64,000 nt of DNA from Allantophomopsis cytisporea (GCA_024752435.1 CP103021.1:1674001-1738000); one strand, 5' to 3'. Counted from the stretch's first letter, positions 1 to 14,969 are shown. Notes: generated by a model from the letters alone, not told the origin. Translations and numbers: made by a program.

Positions 1-2369
1 CCCTGGGTTTCGTGTGTCTCCGTCACTTGCAACTGTTAAGCTGGAGTCTTTGTATCGTCAGCCAGCAAGAATGCAACGTAAAAAGGGAATCTTGGGATTT
101 GATGATGATGAAGATAACGAGGACAGTACTTCAGAATACCCAAGGCCGCACCGAGACAATCTTAAAAATCATTCCCAACGAGAAGATCTTGGATGTAGTA
201 ATTCAAGCTCTTTCGAATCTCCGGGTGATAGAAGAGCATCACTGTTCTCACCAGATAGCGACAAAGGCTCTATCGAGAATCCGATTGATCTTATTGATGA
301 CGACTTTCTTCCTTCGTTCTTGTCCTCGAGGCCTAAGCCACCTAAAAGTGCTCAAACAAAATCAAAGCGGTCTACACAGTCCAGAAAGCCCCGCACTAAG
401 AAGCCCACGCAGACTGCAGCGTCAAGGGCTCTCAAGAAGGATTTGCAAACTACAAAGAATTTGCGACATCAGCAAAATATTCAGCTTCAGCCAGATTTAG
501 CGGTCGAAAATGCGGACACTCCTGTGAACTACGAGCCCCAGATCGAGACTGATTTTTGGAGAAGTGCTGAGGAAGAAGCCTCTGGTACTGCCGCCATCAA
601 AACTCCACTCGCCGTCGCGCAGTCTCCCGTCACCAAAGACATCATCGCCAAATCGTCCACCGCCGTCGACCAAGCTGATGTCGACAAATCGATTGCCGCT
701 CTGGAAGCGGTTTTCGACAATCCTCTTCCATCAATGCCTACAGAGCCCCCGGCTCGCGAGATAGCGAAAATCTCGATGGATCTGTTACCACCTGGTCACT
801 GTCCCTATACCGGAAAGACATCTAAGAAAACTCAGACGAGGCGGATCAGTGTCGATGAAGCGGGCAAGATCAATGCATCTAACGAGGCGAAGAAGCACGC
901 AAAACCTTCTGCAAAGAATGGTCAGTCCGCTGATCAGAAGGCCCAGAAAGAGAAAGAAAAGGCCGAGAAAGCAGCTCAGAGGAAGATCACGACGCAGCTG
1001 AAGAGAGACCAACTCTTACGAGACAATATTAGAAGGACTTTCATCAGAAATGCCCCTGAAGGCGTCGAGTATCCAGAGGATGTCATCAATGACCATGTTG
1101 AGAAGACTTTCAAGAAGAAAAAAGAAGATGCCGAGAAGCGCAAGGCCAAGAAGGCGGGAGCAGAGAGTAGCAATGAAGCTCTCAGAAGCGACAAGGATGA
1201 TTCAAACGGTGCAGAACAGATTGATAATGTGGCGGATGCGGCAGCAGAAGAACGACAGGAGAGGCTTGATGAGGCCCGCAATAAGCTTGCTGGGCTTGCT
1301 ATGAAACATCCCGTTAGTCAGAACTCTGCTCGAGCAGTTAACACCCGTGCAGAAGATAGCGAATCTGAAGTGTCTGAGGAGGATCCTGATCCAGAGTCGG
1401 AGACAGATACAAAAGATCAGAGCTCAGATGAAGAGAGCCACTCCTGATGCTGAGATCGACATCGATAACGAATGGCCTTCTGAGGATAATGACGATGGCA
1501 TGGCCGCTGCTCTTGACGACGCACTCAAGGAAGACGTTAATCTGTTTGCCGAAGACATCACTGATCCTCCAGCAACCGCTGTTGACACCCAGGTTTTAGA
1601 TGCCAAACCTATAGAAGAGAGTAAGGATGATACTACTGTTCACGAAGATAAACCTATGGAAGCTGAACCGACAAAGGGTAACGATGATGCGGCAATTGTC
1701 ATTGAGAAAGAATTTTGGGTCTACACAGTCTATCGAACGTTCATTATAGGTGGCAAAGACCAACCCGAAAAAGTCATTAAGCAGTTCTCCAGCAAGAAGA
1801 AGGCCAACCAGCATGCGGAAGAGGAGCTTCAAGCACGTAAATGGGGCGAAAAGAAATTCATGAATTACGGTCGCCGATATAACAAAGATGGCTTGCTCTG
1901 CGGGGGCAGCTTTATTGATGATGATCAAAACGGCATGCGTGTTGTAGTGCGGAAAGAGTTGCATGCTATGGAGGGCGCTGATGATGAGATCCTACGAGAC
2001 TGGCAAGAAGCTAGACAAACTCCAGAGAGCGTCTGGTTCATCATTGAAGTGATCTCGGAACCAGTGTCTGAAAACAGTGAAGAACTCCAAATGACACAAC
2101 GAGTTCTCAGTACCTACAACAACAGAGACATGGCAAACACCGCAGCTGGTCAACACTTCCTAGCACTGTCAAAGCCATCCGAAAACACAAGTGAGCAGCA
2201 ACAAATTGAGTATGAGGACCTTGCAACGCAACTTCATCAGCACATGAAGACACTGGATGACGATGACGAGTCTTTGTTCTGCTGCACTGGCAGCCCAGAT
2301 GGGGATGAATCGGGTCCAAAGTTTACAGTCTTTGTCGAGAAACAGAAAGTTCTTGGCCCACGAAATTGA
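1..2369 (+). CDS. Acidic, largely disordered protein of unknown function, 5' end probably outside window
   Basis: I do not recognise this gene. The first ATG in the open frame is at 71, but the frame is open to the window edge, so the start may lie upstream. The first two thirds (to about 1440) encode a Ser/Glu/Lys-rich chain with poorly conserved blocks and a charged Lys/Glu helix around 930-1180. The last part (1700-2369) looks folded: aromatic-rich segments such as FWVYTVYRTF and a YGRRYNKDGLLCGG segment. Coding changes from frame 2 to frame 3 near 1430. Two readings are possible: an intron 1370-1427 (donor GTGTCT, acceptor CTCAG, both phase 0), or a one-base indel in the GAAGAGAG stretch at about 1431-1438, because acidic coding appears to run directly up to that point. 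The stop is at 2367-2369. It is convergent with SMC3. Coding is confident; the exact model is not. Confidence 0.7.
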
Positions 2370-3083
2370 CTTGATATGTAGAGAGTGTCAAGGGTGATTT
2401 GGAATTGCATAAAATATTCATTTATGGGAAAGGATATGCGGAGAACTGTTTTTTTTGCGATGTTTTCAGTGCGGGATGCGGCATGATAATTGTGTGGTTT
2501 CATCCATTTTATATTTACAGTGGTATGGCTGGTGAGTTTGGGTGCTAAGTATCAGATAGCGATGGAACAAACGGGTGGTATGAGAGCTTTTGGTAACCTG
2601 ACAACATCATACGTAAACTCTACCTTACAAAACTTTTCCAATGAAAGCTCTTTTAGCGGTATAAACTGTCTGTCACAAACCAAGTAATGAAATGATCCAG
2701 CATGTTTGTAATTTGCTTTGTTCCTTCGAATGAAACATATTACTTCAGCTTTTCAAACTTAGCTGACGTTGTGACCGAAGGCAACATTCAGCGGTTCTCC
2801 AAACCCCTTTAAATGAAGCAAATGAATTAATTTGTGATCTGCTTTGATACCTTTCTTGGAATGCAAAAGGTCTTCTCCATTCTTATCACTTAACCCAGAT
2901 TATAGCCAAATGGATTGAAGAGTATGAAATAGTATGGAGAATAGCATCTACCTCAAAGCCAGATTGACCGTAAATACATAAGCAAGGTATTCCTTCAAAA
3001 CCACCCATCCGAACGCCATCACACTTGAGAAATTTGTGCCTACTGAACCAACCAGGCCATCTCACAACCTATTTGCTTATTCA
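2370..3083. other. Intergenic spacer between convergent genes
   Basis: These 714 bases separate the stop codons of the unknown acidic gene and SMC3. They should hold both 3' UTRs. The short ORFs here lack splice logic or recognisable protein content, and I see no repeat. Confidence 0.6.
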
Positions 3084-6792
<3,709 letters not shown>

Positions 6793-7189
6793 CTTCGCGA
6801 CTTCGTGCGCGTCGCAAACGACGCCTCTTCAACAAACAATTATCAAGGGACCGTTCGAATCCAGGTGTTAGTACAGACAATGTACAGAATCTGGTAGATT
6901 TTGATGTTTAAGATGACATTTGCGCCGATCGCGAACAGTGAGGTTTACGCGTCAAGGTCAAGTGTAAACGCGCCTCGATTAAGCTCCAGGTTGCCATGCT
7001 GTTAGCGCGCAATAAGCGGCCGCTTCCTCGGTCACCGCCTTCCGTACCGGGAATTTTTGAAATTCAAGCGCAGATAATAATCGAGGTGACATTTTATCGC
7101 TGTTGAATTTCACAACTGCATTACAAACACCAAATAATTTATTTTTGATAGATTTCTGTCCCTTTAAAGATAGAGATACATTCGCAAAT
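6793..7189. promoter_or_regulatory. Divergent SMC3/RIO1 promoter with an MCB-like ACGCGT box at 6947-6952
   Basis: The 397 bases between the two start codons must carry both promoters. ACGCGT at 6947-6952 is the MluI cell-cycle box bound by MBF in yeasts, and cohesin genes are known MBF targets there. A single 6-mer is weak evidence, so G1/S control is inferred only. GC-rich GCGC and GCGGCCGC-like tracts lie around 6970-7025. Confidence 0.4.
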
Positions 7190-8929
7190 ATGACAGAAGA
7201 AGCAACAGCTTCACCGGCAGCAGGTCTTGCGCCTACCCATACCTATGTACCAAATCATGGGTATGATAACCCCGCCACCGCCCCGCAAGGCACCAGCAAC
7301 TCCAACTCGAACTTGAACGAGGAAGAATATTATGACGAAGATTACGAATCGGAAGAAGATTTCGAAGACGATATCGATCTTGCAGATTGGGATCCATCGT
7401 CCTCTGACCTCACCAAGTCCTACAACCGCCAGCGCAAGCTCAACGACACCACACAAGCCGCCCCAAAAATCAACCCGCAGAAACCAGCAGCGAACACCAA
7501 CACAGCTGTTGACGATCAGATCTCATCTCTATCTAAACATGCTGCAAAGATCCGCCTTGATGGTGTTGCAGGTGGCAAAGAGCGCACGAGTGAGAAGGAC
7601 AAGAGCGACCGCGCGACGTCAGAGCAAGTGCTCGATCCACGTACACGCATGATCCTCTTGCAGATGATCAACCGCGGTATTGTATCCGAAGTAAACGGTT
7701 GCTTATCGACCGGAAAAGAAGCCAATGTATACGGTGCGCTCAGTTCGCCCGCCAGCGAGGAGGATCCGCACCCAGAACACCGCGCCATCAAGGTCTACAA
7801 GACGTCCATCCTCGTATTTAAGGACCGAGACCGCTACGTTACGGGTGAATACCGCTTCCGCAACGGCTACAACAAGGGAAATAACCGCGCCATGGTGAAG
7901 GTCTGGGCCGAGAAGGAAATGCGTAACTTGCGCCGCCTCTACGCAGCCGGTATCCCATGCCCGGAGCCCGTGTATCTGCGCTTACATGTGCTGGTCATGG
8001 GTTTCTTGGGCGACAGGAAAGGCTGGCCTGCACCGCGGCTGCGCGATGTCGAGCTATCTGGCGAGAACATTGATGAGCAGTGGCGCGCTCTGTATTTCCA
8101 GTGTTTGGGACTCATGCGCCGCATGTACCAAACCTGTAAGCTTGTGCACGCTGATTTGTCGGAATACAATATCCTCTATCACCAAAAGAAACTCTTCATC
8201 ATCGATGTCTCGCAGTCGGTTGAGCACGACCATCCACGCTCCCTCGAGTTCTTGCGCATGGACATCAAGAACGTATCTGATTTCTTCCGCCGCAAGAACG
8301 TAGACGTGTTGTCTGAGCGTACGATTTTCAATTTCATCCAGCATCACTCTGGCCCCACGGAGGAGCCGGCTATGAGTGCTGAGCTTGAGAAGTTGATGGT
8401 CGAGAGACCAGCCGAGGAGGAAGATGAGGAGAAGAAGGCCGAGAAAGAGGTTGAGGATGAGGTTTTTCGAAAGCAGTTCATGCCACAGAACCTCGAGCAA
8501 GTGTACGATTTCGAGCGTGATGCGCAGAAGATCGGCGCGGGTCAGAAGAGCGATCTCGTGTATCGCGATCTACTGGCTGACCGGCCAAGTCTGATGGATG
8601 GCTCGGAAGATGAGGAGGGCTCCGAGGAGGAAGGCTCTGAGGACGGAGAGGAGAGCGACGAGGACGACGAGAGCAGATTCGAGAAGGGCACGCCGCGTGG
8701 TAAGAGATTCGAGGATAAAGATGTCAAGAAGGTATGTTCATCTCCATCCCAATTCCCATCTCTTCTGACAACAGTCACACTGTACCCATACTCTGTTCGA
8801 CTTCCAACTAACATCCTGCAGGAGCATAAAAAAGCAGTCAAAGAATCCAAGCGCGAGAAGCGGAAGGAGAAGTTACCGAAACATCTTAAGAAAAAGATGA
8901 TCAGTGGCTCCACTAGACATAAGAAGTAG
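7190..8929 (+). CDS. RIO1: RIO-type serine/threonine kinase RIO1, 40S ribosome maturation
   Basis: Atypical kinase/ATPase required for late cytoplasmic maturation of pre-40S subunits. Exons 7190-8731 and 8822-8929; 549 residues. The start is the first ATG; the in-frame sequence upstream has no ATG. An acidic N-terminus (about 40-70) precedes the RIO fold: ATP-binding STGKEANVY, catalytic HADLSEYN (D322) and metal-binding IDVSQ (D339). After the kinase come an acidic Glu/Asp/Ser tail and a Lys-rich C-terminus, as in fungal RIO1. The intron 8732-8821 is 90 bases with no in-frame stop, so reading through would add 30 spurious residues. Its GTATGT donor, CTAAC branch and CTGCAG acceptor are canonical, and the Lys-rich tail continues smoothly after splicing. 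Confidence 0.96.
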   Translation: MTEEATASPAAGLAPTHTYVPNHGYDNPATAPQGTSNSNSNLNEEEYYDEDYESEEDFEDDIDLADWDPSSSDLTKSYNRQRKLNDTTQAAPKINPQKPAANTNTAVDDQISSLSKHAAKIRLDGVAGGKERTSEKDKSDRATSEQVLDPRTRMILLQMINRGIVSEVNGCLSTGKEANVYGALSSPASEEDPHPEHRAIKVYKTSILVFKDRDRYVTGEYRFRNGYNKGNNRAMVKVWAEKEMRNLRRLYAAGIPCPEPVYLRLHVLVMGFLGDRKGWPAPRLRDVELSGENIDEQWRALYFQCLGLMRRMYQTCKLVHADLSEYNILYHQKKLFIIDVSQSVEHDHPRSLEFLRMDIKNVSDFFRRKNVDVLSERTIFNFIQHHSGPTEEPAMSAELEKLMVERPAEEEDEEKKAEKEVEDEVFRKQFMPQNLEQVYDFERDAQKIGAGQKSDLVYRDLLADRPSLMDGSEDEEGSEEEGSEDGEESDEDDESRFEKGTPRGKRFEDKDVKKVCSSPSQFPSLLTTVTLYPYSVRLPTNILQEHKKAVKESKREKRKEKLPKHLKKKMISGSTRHKK

Positions 8930-9640
8930 CCGGTTGCATATCACCATATGGATGAATAAAGAAAAATAAAAAGGATCATGAAATATTGGGAATTAAATGA
9001 AATTCTGGGAGAGGGATGGATAGAGACGGGGCGGCGAGGGGTGAGAGGAAAGGGTTGGGGATAAGAATGGGAATGAAAGGTCAAAAGATTTCGTCTATAC
9101 CCAGCATCAGCATCAGCATCATCGTTCTCAGAAGTATATCCTAATTTCGCCGTCCTGTGATTGGGATACTTGAGATGTGAGTTACATTTATATTGAAGTC
9201 AAGATTCGACCAATACAAACTTATTTCCACATTCATTTTCATCATCTTCATTCTCATATCCATTCTTATTCTCAAGTTTATATTTACGTTCGTTCTCATC
9301 TCCATGCACCATATCAACATTCAACCCATATTTCACAACCCAACTCCATTCCCTCCAATCCCAAAACACCCAAGAAATCCACTCCCTATCAATTCAATCC
9401 CCCAGACAAGCCTCGAATGACGAAATCATCACTCCCCGGCCGCGTTTTTCCGTGCACAACGGCGAAACCTCCGAAGGGAGGCTAAGAAAGCCGCCTTACA
9501 AGCGCGCCTCGATGCCGAATAAAGAGAGCACTGACGAGGCGCGTCTGCAACCCCGCAATTCCCACTCCACTAATACCCCAAATCAAATCATATTGTCAGA
9601 GCATCCTCACATACATCCCCATACCCCAACCCGTCCAAGC
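8930..9640. other. Intergenic spacer between convergent RIO1 and ATG17
   Basis: 711 bases of 3' flanking sequence. It is purine-rich near 8990-9080, has a short CAGCAT-type repeat near 9105-9121, and is pyrimidine-rich at 9220-9420. ORFs here are low-complexity artefacts. Confidence 0.55.
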
Positions 9641-11175
9641 TCAAACCCCAGCATCCCCCTCCCCCTTCCCCTCAACGTGAACCCCCCAAACCCTCCCCGC
9701 CTCCCCAACCCCAATCCACAAATCTGCCGGGAGCCACTCCTTATTCTCGCTCCAAAAAGCCTCCCGCAGCGCCTCATCCTCGCGCCCAATCCTCTCACAC
9801 TCCCTCACAGCCCGCAACATGACCGTCTCCTTGCGCGCCTCGACCTCCCTGCGCCGGCCAGCCTCCACCAAAACCGCATCATAAGCCGCCAAATAACTCT
9901 CATAGAACTCCTGGATGCCGGAAAGCTGCGCCATCTGGCGCGCAATGAAGGAGTGCTCGTCGGCCCAGCGCGCGCGGAACGTCGTCGCCGATGCGATGTA
10001 GGCGGGCAGCGTGGCCTGCAGCTGCTCGAGCAGCGTCCAGGCCTTCTCGACGGCGGCGAAGTCGGCGCGCGCCCTGTCGAGCTCCGCGAGGAGCAGAGCG
10101 TATGAGCTTTCCATCTCGGCGCCGCGCTCGTTGAGCTCTAGGACTACGTCGTCGACTTCGGTGGCGTCTTTGAGCATTACGCTGATGAGTTCCAGCCGCT
10201 CTTCTTCCGGGATCGTCTTCACCAGGTTTGGCGAGCTTGATTCGAGTGCTGCGGCGACGTCGGCTGATTCGGGGTTCGTGCTTGCTAGGTCGTGCACTGC
10301 GTGGAGGCCGCCTTCCGTGTGCTTTATTGCGTTGACGCAGAGGTCGAAGTGCGAGACTAGGCTTTCGAGGAGAGCGGCCATCTCGTGGGCGTGGGATTCA
10401 AGTGATGTGAGGAGGTTGGGGAGGGGGGAGGGGGTGTGTGTAGTCGAGGGCGTAAGTGGTTTCAAGGTAGATTTGATAGCGTGGAGTGAGGTTGAGAAGG
10501 AATTAATTGAGGTAAGGAATTCAGCTTGAGCGTCCTGAGAATCCCATTAGTCTTTATGATTCACACCATCATATAAACATAATGATGAAATGATAGAAAT
10601 AGTTGATAGATAATCAGTCGATGATGATAAATCGATAATGATAAATCCCAAAAACACACACATACCTGCGTCAAATCAATACTCTCCTTAACACCTCCCC
10701 TAGTAACCTCAACGCCCTTCGGATCAACGAAATCCAACAAATTCTTCCCCTCCTCGCCATCAGGCCGAAGCCCAGCCTCAACGACCGTGCCACGCAACAT
10801 ATCCATAGTCCGCTTCAACTGTGCATCAGCCTCATCGAGCGCCTTCAACGTGACGGCAAACTCATCCTCGCCCTCCCGATAGACGTCCTCCACGCCCCTG
10901 CGTATCCTCCGCAGAATGCGCGTGCTGTCGGTGATATTCCGCCGCAAGAAGCCGGTGCGAGACGAGAGGATCACGGATTCTTCGAGGGCGGATTGCGCGG
11001 AGCGCACGATGGAATTGGCGCGCCAGACTGTGTCGATTGTGGAGAGGGAGCGTTTGGAGGCCAGGAGGTGCGCGATGAGGGTTTCGAGGGGGGGTTCGTT
11101 GGGGGGTGGGGGATTGTTGTCTGCGGATGTGGAGGAGTGGATGGAGGCTTGGCTTGCTTGTGGTGGGGATGCCAT
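9641..11175 (-). CDS. ATG17: Autophagy-related protein 17, scaffold of the Atg1 kinase complex
   Basis: Scaffold that organises the phagophore assembly site together with Atg1, Atg13, Atg29 and Atg31. Exons 11175-10666 and 10534-9641 (intron of 131 bases: GTATGT donor, TTCTCAG acceptor, phase 0); 467 residues, close to other filamentous fungi. The start ATG encodes MASPPQ after a GTG-led in-frame extension that I reject. Family marks: after a Pro/Ser N-terminus, LASKRSLSTIDTVWRANSIV, typical of ATG17, followed by a nearly all-helical chain with several amphipathic coiled-coil segments and no catalytic motif. The C-terminal part is unusually GC-rich (9700-10400) compared with its neighbours. 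Identity rests on the N-terminal motif, helical character and length. Confidence 0.88.
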
Positions 11176-12522
11176 CTTATCGGTGGGTGTGCGCTGCACT
11201 CTCCGAGACTTGATGGCGTCGATGGGTTGTTAGTGGTGGGATTCACGGTGTGGAGAGGTGAGGGAGCTGTGATGTAAATATTGCGAACTGTAATCTTATC
11301 GGTGAAGCTTCATACTTCCGTGATGATGCGGGTTCGCAGGTGAGAGGTCGTTGAGCTGTCAGTGCTCGGCTTCGGTTACTCGGTTGCGACTTTCATGATG
11401 ACGGTCGGACCATGCCGCGATAAGCCGATGTCATACTCTCGGGACTTCTCCGAAAGACAGTGTGGGGTAATCGAGTCAGAGGAGGGAATAAGAGCCGCAT
11501 GTTGGAGTCAGGTTGATGATCACGCAAAGTCAAGTCAGGGTCAATGGTGAAGAACACAAGATCATTACGAATTGCTATCTACCACTTGAGCTCCGATTTA
11601 CTATTATTATTCTGCGACGTCCTGCATAGGATTGAGAAGGCAGCTTCACCGCCGAGTTCACGTAACAATTTGAAAACTTCTCATTTCTCAGTGCTCCGTT
11701 GTCAAATTGCGCGAATTTGCAGAATCTCTCGCTCACCATTTGCAGGTCATCCGCCGTCGTGAAGCAAAACGCTCAATACCCTCACTCCCCTCCATGCTGA
11801 TCATTTACCGCTACTTCGAATGCATTGGATACATGAGTCACGAAAAAGCAAAAAAAGACATGAGCATGGAAGCGCGATATGTAATTAGAGACGCGAGGTA
11901 TCAGCAAGGATGGGAGATGTTGTTGTTATTGGCCGAAAATTCGATCAAATGGTACCATTGTGCCATCTCATCGTGCACATCTCTCCGTACTCGCTGTGAC
12001 AGACGGCGCGGAGAATGCGTAGTTGCACATCATCGTACGGCTTTGGGCAGCTATAGCTGTCGGCAATTGCATGGCATGGAATATCCTTCTTTGTTGTAAA
12101 TAGCGGTATGATTCGGAATGGGAGTTGTATAATTAGCTGAATAAGAGCAGTAGTGATTGTACAACTCTTATTCACCTCGAGCACCAACAGAAGCTACCTC
12201 ACGCCAAGTGCTTCCAATCTCGGTAGACCCTCGCCCAGCCAAGATCTGAGTGAGGTATCGATAGCGATACTCCGAAACAAACCCTGACCCCAGAATCCCC
12301 ATAGAATAAAGATGTGGCAGAGAGAGTACGGGGTACTGGTGAAGTAATCATCGAAAATGAAATCCAAGGTAGAGTATTCTTCCGACATCAGACACCAGAT
12401 GGTGGAATACCCATCTCATCTCATCGCATGTCATCTCATGGCATGTCACTTGGGGGGGATGTGATATATTGGAAGATGGAGAAAGGAAGATTCCGTCCCC
12501 CCGTGCATGGAAGAAAAGGAAT

Positions 12523-12550
12523 GGGGGGAGGGGGGAGGGGGGAGGGGGGA
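12523..12550 (+). repeat. (GGGGGGA)x4, perfect G-quadruplex-type motif
   Basis: Four consecutive 7-base units of six G and one A, i.e. four G6 runs with one-base loops. This meets the strictest sequence definition of a G-quadruplex former on the + strand. It sits 1.35 kb 5' of ATG17 and 2.4 kb 5' of the F-box gene. Confidence 0.9.
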
Positions 12551-12623
12551 AGAGAAGGTGCATGAAGAATGATGAGCAATCTTCAAGAATTCCATCTTTC
12601 CATCTGATCCGGAGTCGAATCTG

Positions 12624-12674
12624 GTCGAGTAGAGTAGAGTCGAGTAGAGTAGAGTCGAGTAGAGTAGAGTCGAG
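12624..12674. repeat. 15-base tandem repeat (GTCGAGTAGAGTAGA)x3 plus partial copy
   Basis: Three exact copies at 12624-12638, 12639-12653 and 12654-12668, followed by GTCGAG. It is a minisatellite built from 5-base GTAGA/GTCGA variants. No coding role is apparent. Confidence 0.95.
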
Positions 12675-12729
12675 TCGGATAAGAACCTCCCGCATGAATA
12701 ATCCGAGGGACAAGGAAGCAAGAAAATTT

Positions 12730-12756
12730 CATCCATACCATCCATACCATCCATAC
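12730..12756. repeat. CATCCATAC x3 tandem repeat
   Basis: Three exact 9-base copies in the spacer upstream of the F-box gene. Confidence 0.9.
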
Positions 12757-13147
12757 ATATCACACCATGGGACTCTACCGTGTCTACTCCATCCACAATC
12801 CACCGTACAAAGTCCAGCAAACCTCCCACACCATGTGATTTGTGATTTCCCCAGTTCCATTCCGGTCTCGACTGATGACTATCGGCGTTGCGAACGATGC
12901 TCAGCGCTCAAGGGCCACCACTCCACTCGATTGTGTGATCCCGTGCACGATGTCGAGATGGAGATCCAATGTCCTCATAGCACGTGACACGACAAGCGAG
13001 CGGCGATGAGCATCCACAAATGGGGCTGGAGAGTGGACTAGAGTGGGAAGAAGACCCTGAATTGGCCCAAGAAAACAGATGGATTTGACGCTTGGAGGAT
13101 AGACTGGATGGCGTGCGTTGGGTGGCGCTTTGGTTCATTGGATGAGG

Positions 13148-13270
13148 GATGAGAGGAGAGGGAGAGTGAGAGGGAGAGTGAGAGGGAGAGTGAGAGTGAG
13201 AGTCAGAGTCAGAGACAGAGACAGAGATGTGAGAGTGAGAGTGAGAGAGTGAGAGAGTGAGAGTGAGAGG
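13148..13270. repeat. GAGAGT/GAGAGG polypurine tract
   Basis: About 120 bases almost wholly G and A on the + strand, built from GAGAGT, GAGGGAGAGT and CAGAGT variants. Such mirror-symmetric polypurine tracts can form triplex DNA. The serine/leucine-rich ORFs on either strand here are artefacts of the repeat. Confidence 0.9.
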
Positions 13271-13640
13271 CTTGTCTCAGGAAGAGTGACTTGGTCCGGC
13301 TTCTTGTCTTTTCTCCGACTCCAGACTTTTCTTGGGCTCGGAACTCCGTGTTGGCTTGTGTGATTGGGGAGAAAAGCATGACTGCACATGACTTGGATGG
13401 GACTGAGATTTACTGTGCTGTGTAGATTGGGAGGATGTGCAGGGAGAGGGGTGAATGTAGTTATTGATCATGGATTCATTGGACATGATGGATGGAAGGA
13501 TGAAGGAATCGATGAGATGAAGTGAGCTGAGTGAGTTGAGCTGCCTGTGTGGATATTGTGTGATTTTCTGGGATCCTCATGATACTCGGGATTCTCTACC
13601 TTGAATTTCATCAATACGTGCTTCATAGAATCTACTATTT

Positions 13641-13673
13641 TCATTTATAATCTTCATTTATAATCTTCATTTA
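13641..13673. repeat. 13-base repeat TCATTTATAATCT x2.5
   Basis: Exact copies at 13641-13653 and 13654-13666, followed by a 7-base partial copy. Confidence 0.85.
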
Positions 13674-13888
13674 TTTTTTAATTCGCAGCAATGCGGCGAT
13701 GCACCATGTATGGAAAAGAGTCCTCCGCAAAGAAGAAAAGCGATAGAAAGAGGGCGGGGCAGTGTCTGGATGAGTTAAGGTGCTTGTGAATGCGATTGGA
13801 AATTTCCACGTGCATCCACATGTATCCGTGTATGTATCGATGTATCGATGTATCTGGGTGTATTTCTGTGTACTAGATGGATATATAT

Positions 13889-13920
13889 GTATATAAATGT
13901 ATAAATGTATAAATGTATAA

Positions 13921-13956
<36 letters not shown>
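13889..13956. repeat. TATAAATG repeats followed by (AAT)12 microsatellite
   Basis: A short array of 8-base ATAAATGT units leads into twelve perfect AAT units at 13921-13956. This is likely a polymorphic microsatellite. Confidence 0.95.
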
Positions 13957-13957
<1 letters not shown>

Positions 13958-14156
13958 GAATGATGGATAGCTCATCTTGCGTGCTACTCACAATAGAGTA
14001 CCTGAAATGCCATACCAACCTTGTCACACATCCTTCCTGCACCCACATCTGCACATCCTCCCCTCCCTCTTCCTCTCACATACATCACTACAACCACAAG
14101 GCATTCATTCATAGACATCCATATACCGCCGACGACATTCAATACAAACACATCCA

Positions 14157-14184
14157 ACACTTGACACTTGACACTTGACACTTG
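14157..14184. repeat. ACACTTG x4 tandem repeat
   Basis: Four exact 7-base units in the upstream region of the F-box gene. Confidence 0.9.
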
Positions 14185-14824
14185 ACATACAATATCCTCA
14201 CATATCACACCTTCCTTGCACTTCACAATTGGTCGGAATCCCCTCCTGCTCACCGTCATTCACGCTGATACTTTCCACTTCCACAATCCTCTCTCTGCAC
14301 CTTTGAAATCCTTACTTTACTTGCTGCTGTCCGTCAAGTCTCTGCTGTACACACTGCGCGCACGCTCGCTTTCCCGCGATATATACAAGAAACTCTCTCT
14401 CAGCCTGGCGCGCAATCTTGACTCAAACAACGCCATTCATATCAACATATCCCCGGGCATCCATCACACAATCGCACAATCGCACGCCATCTTCCAAGAA
14501 AACCATAAACAAGCCAGACATAAGCACGCACATACAGTACAGTACGCCGGTCAATTCCATTCCCGCTGAACACGAACGAACAGCGCATGACGGTCACACA
14601 GCCATATAAAGACACCCCCAAAACTTATCCCCTTTCGATAAATTATCATCGAAGGAGACGAGAGAGGAGATCAGAGACAGAGAGGAGAACCATTCTGTCA
14701 TCTCCGACAAACAGCGAACTTTCAACTGTGATGCTCTAAAATTTGTATAATTTTTTTTTTTCATTTAAAAAAAAAGGCCGCATAATTCTCCGCACTCGCT
14801 CTCTCTCTACTTACATACCAAATA

Positions 14825-14848
14825 CCTACCAACCTACCAACCTACCAA
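14825..14848. repeat. CCTACCAA x3 in the presumed 5' leader of the F-box gene
   Basis: Three exact 8-base units 120-145 bases before the ATG. The C/A-rich, G-poor composition fits an unstructured 5' UTR. Confidence 0.85.
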
Positions 14849-14969
14849 CCTAACGACGTAAATCCTCTAAGAGCTCTTTAGTTCCATCTCCCATCCGCAT
14901 CCACCTTCAATACACATACTCCCTACAACTAGAACACCCTTCTTGGCCCACACGTATTCAAACGGCGAG

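Larger units (their letters stand above)
11176..14969. other. 3.8 kb low-complexity spacer between ATG17 and the F-box gene
   Basis: I see no supportable gene in this spacer. It is dense in simple repeats, itemised separately, with strong purine/pyrimidine asymmetry at 12480-12560 and 13140-13280. It must contain two divergent promoters. The last ~330 bases before the F-box ATG (T11/A10 tracts near 14751-14776, then CCTACCAA repeats) look like a fungal core promoter and 5' leader. Confidence 0.6.

Noticed and set aside
7103..7189. In-frame N-terminal extension of RIO1
   Set aside because: It begins at TTG, has no ATG, and encodes a non-conserved stretch; the ATG at 7190 fits the acidic N-terminus.
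12469..12987. 172-codon ORF over the repeat tracts
   Set aside because: Its sequence is the translation of minisatellites (SRVES repeats) and polypurine DNA.
13135..13389. Leu/Thr/Ser repeat ORF on the minus strand
   Set aside because: Pure translation of the GAGAGT tract.
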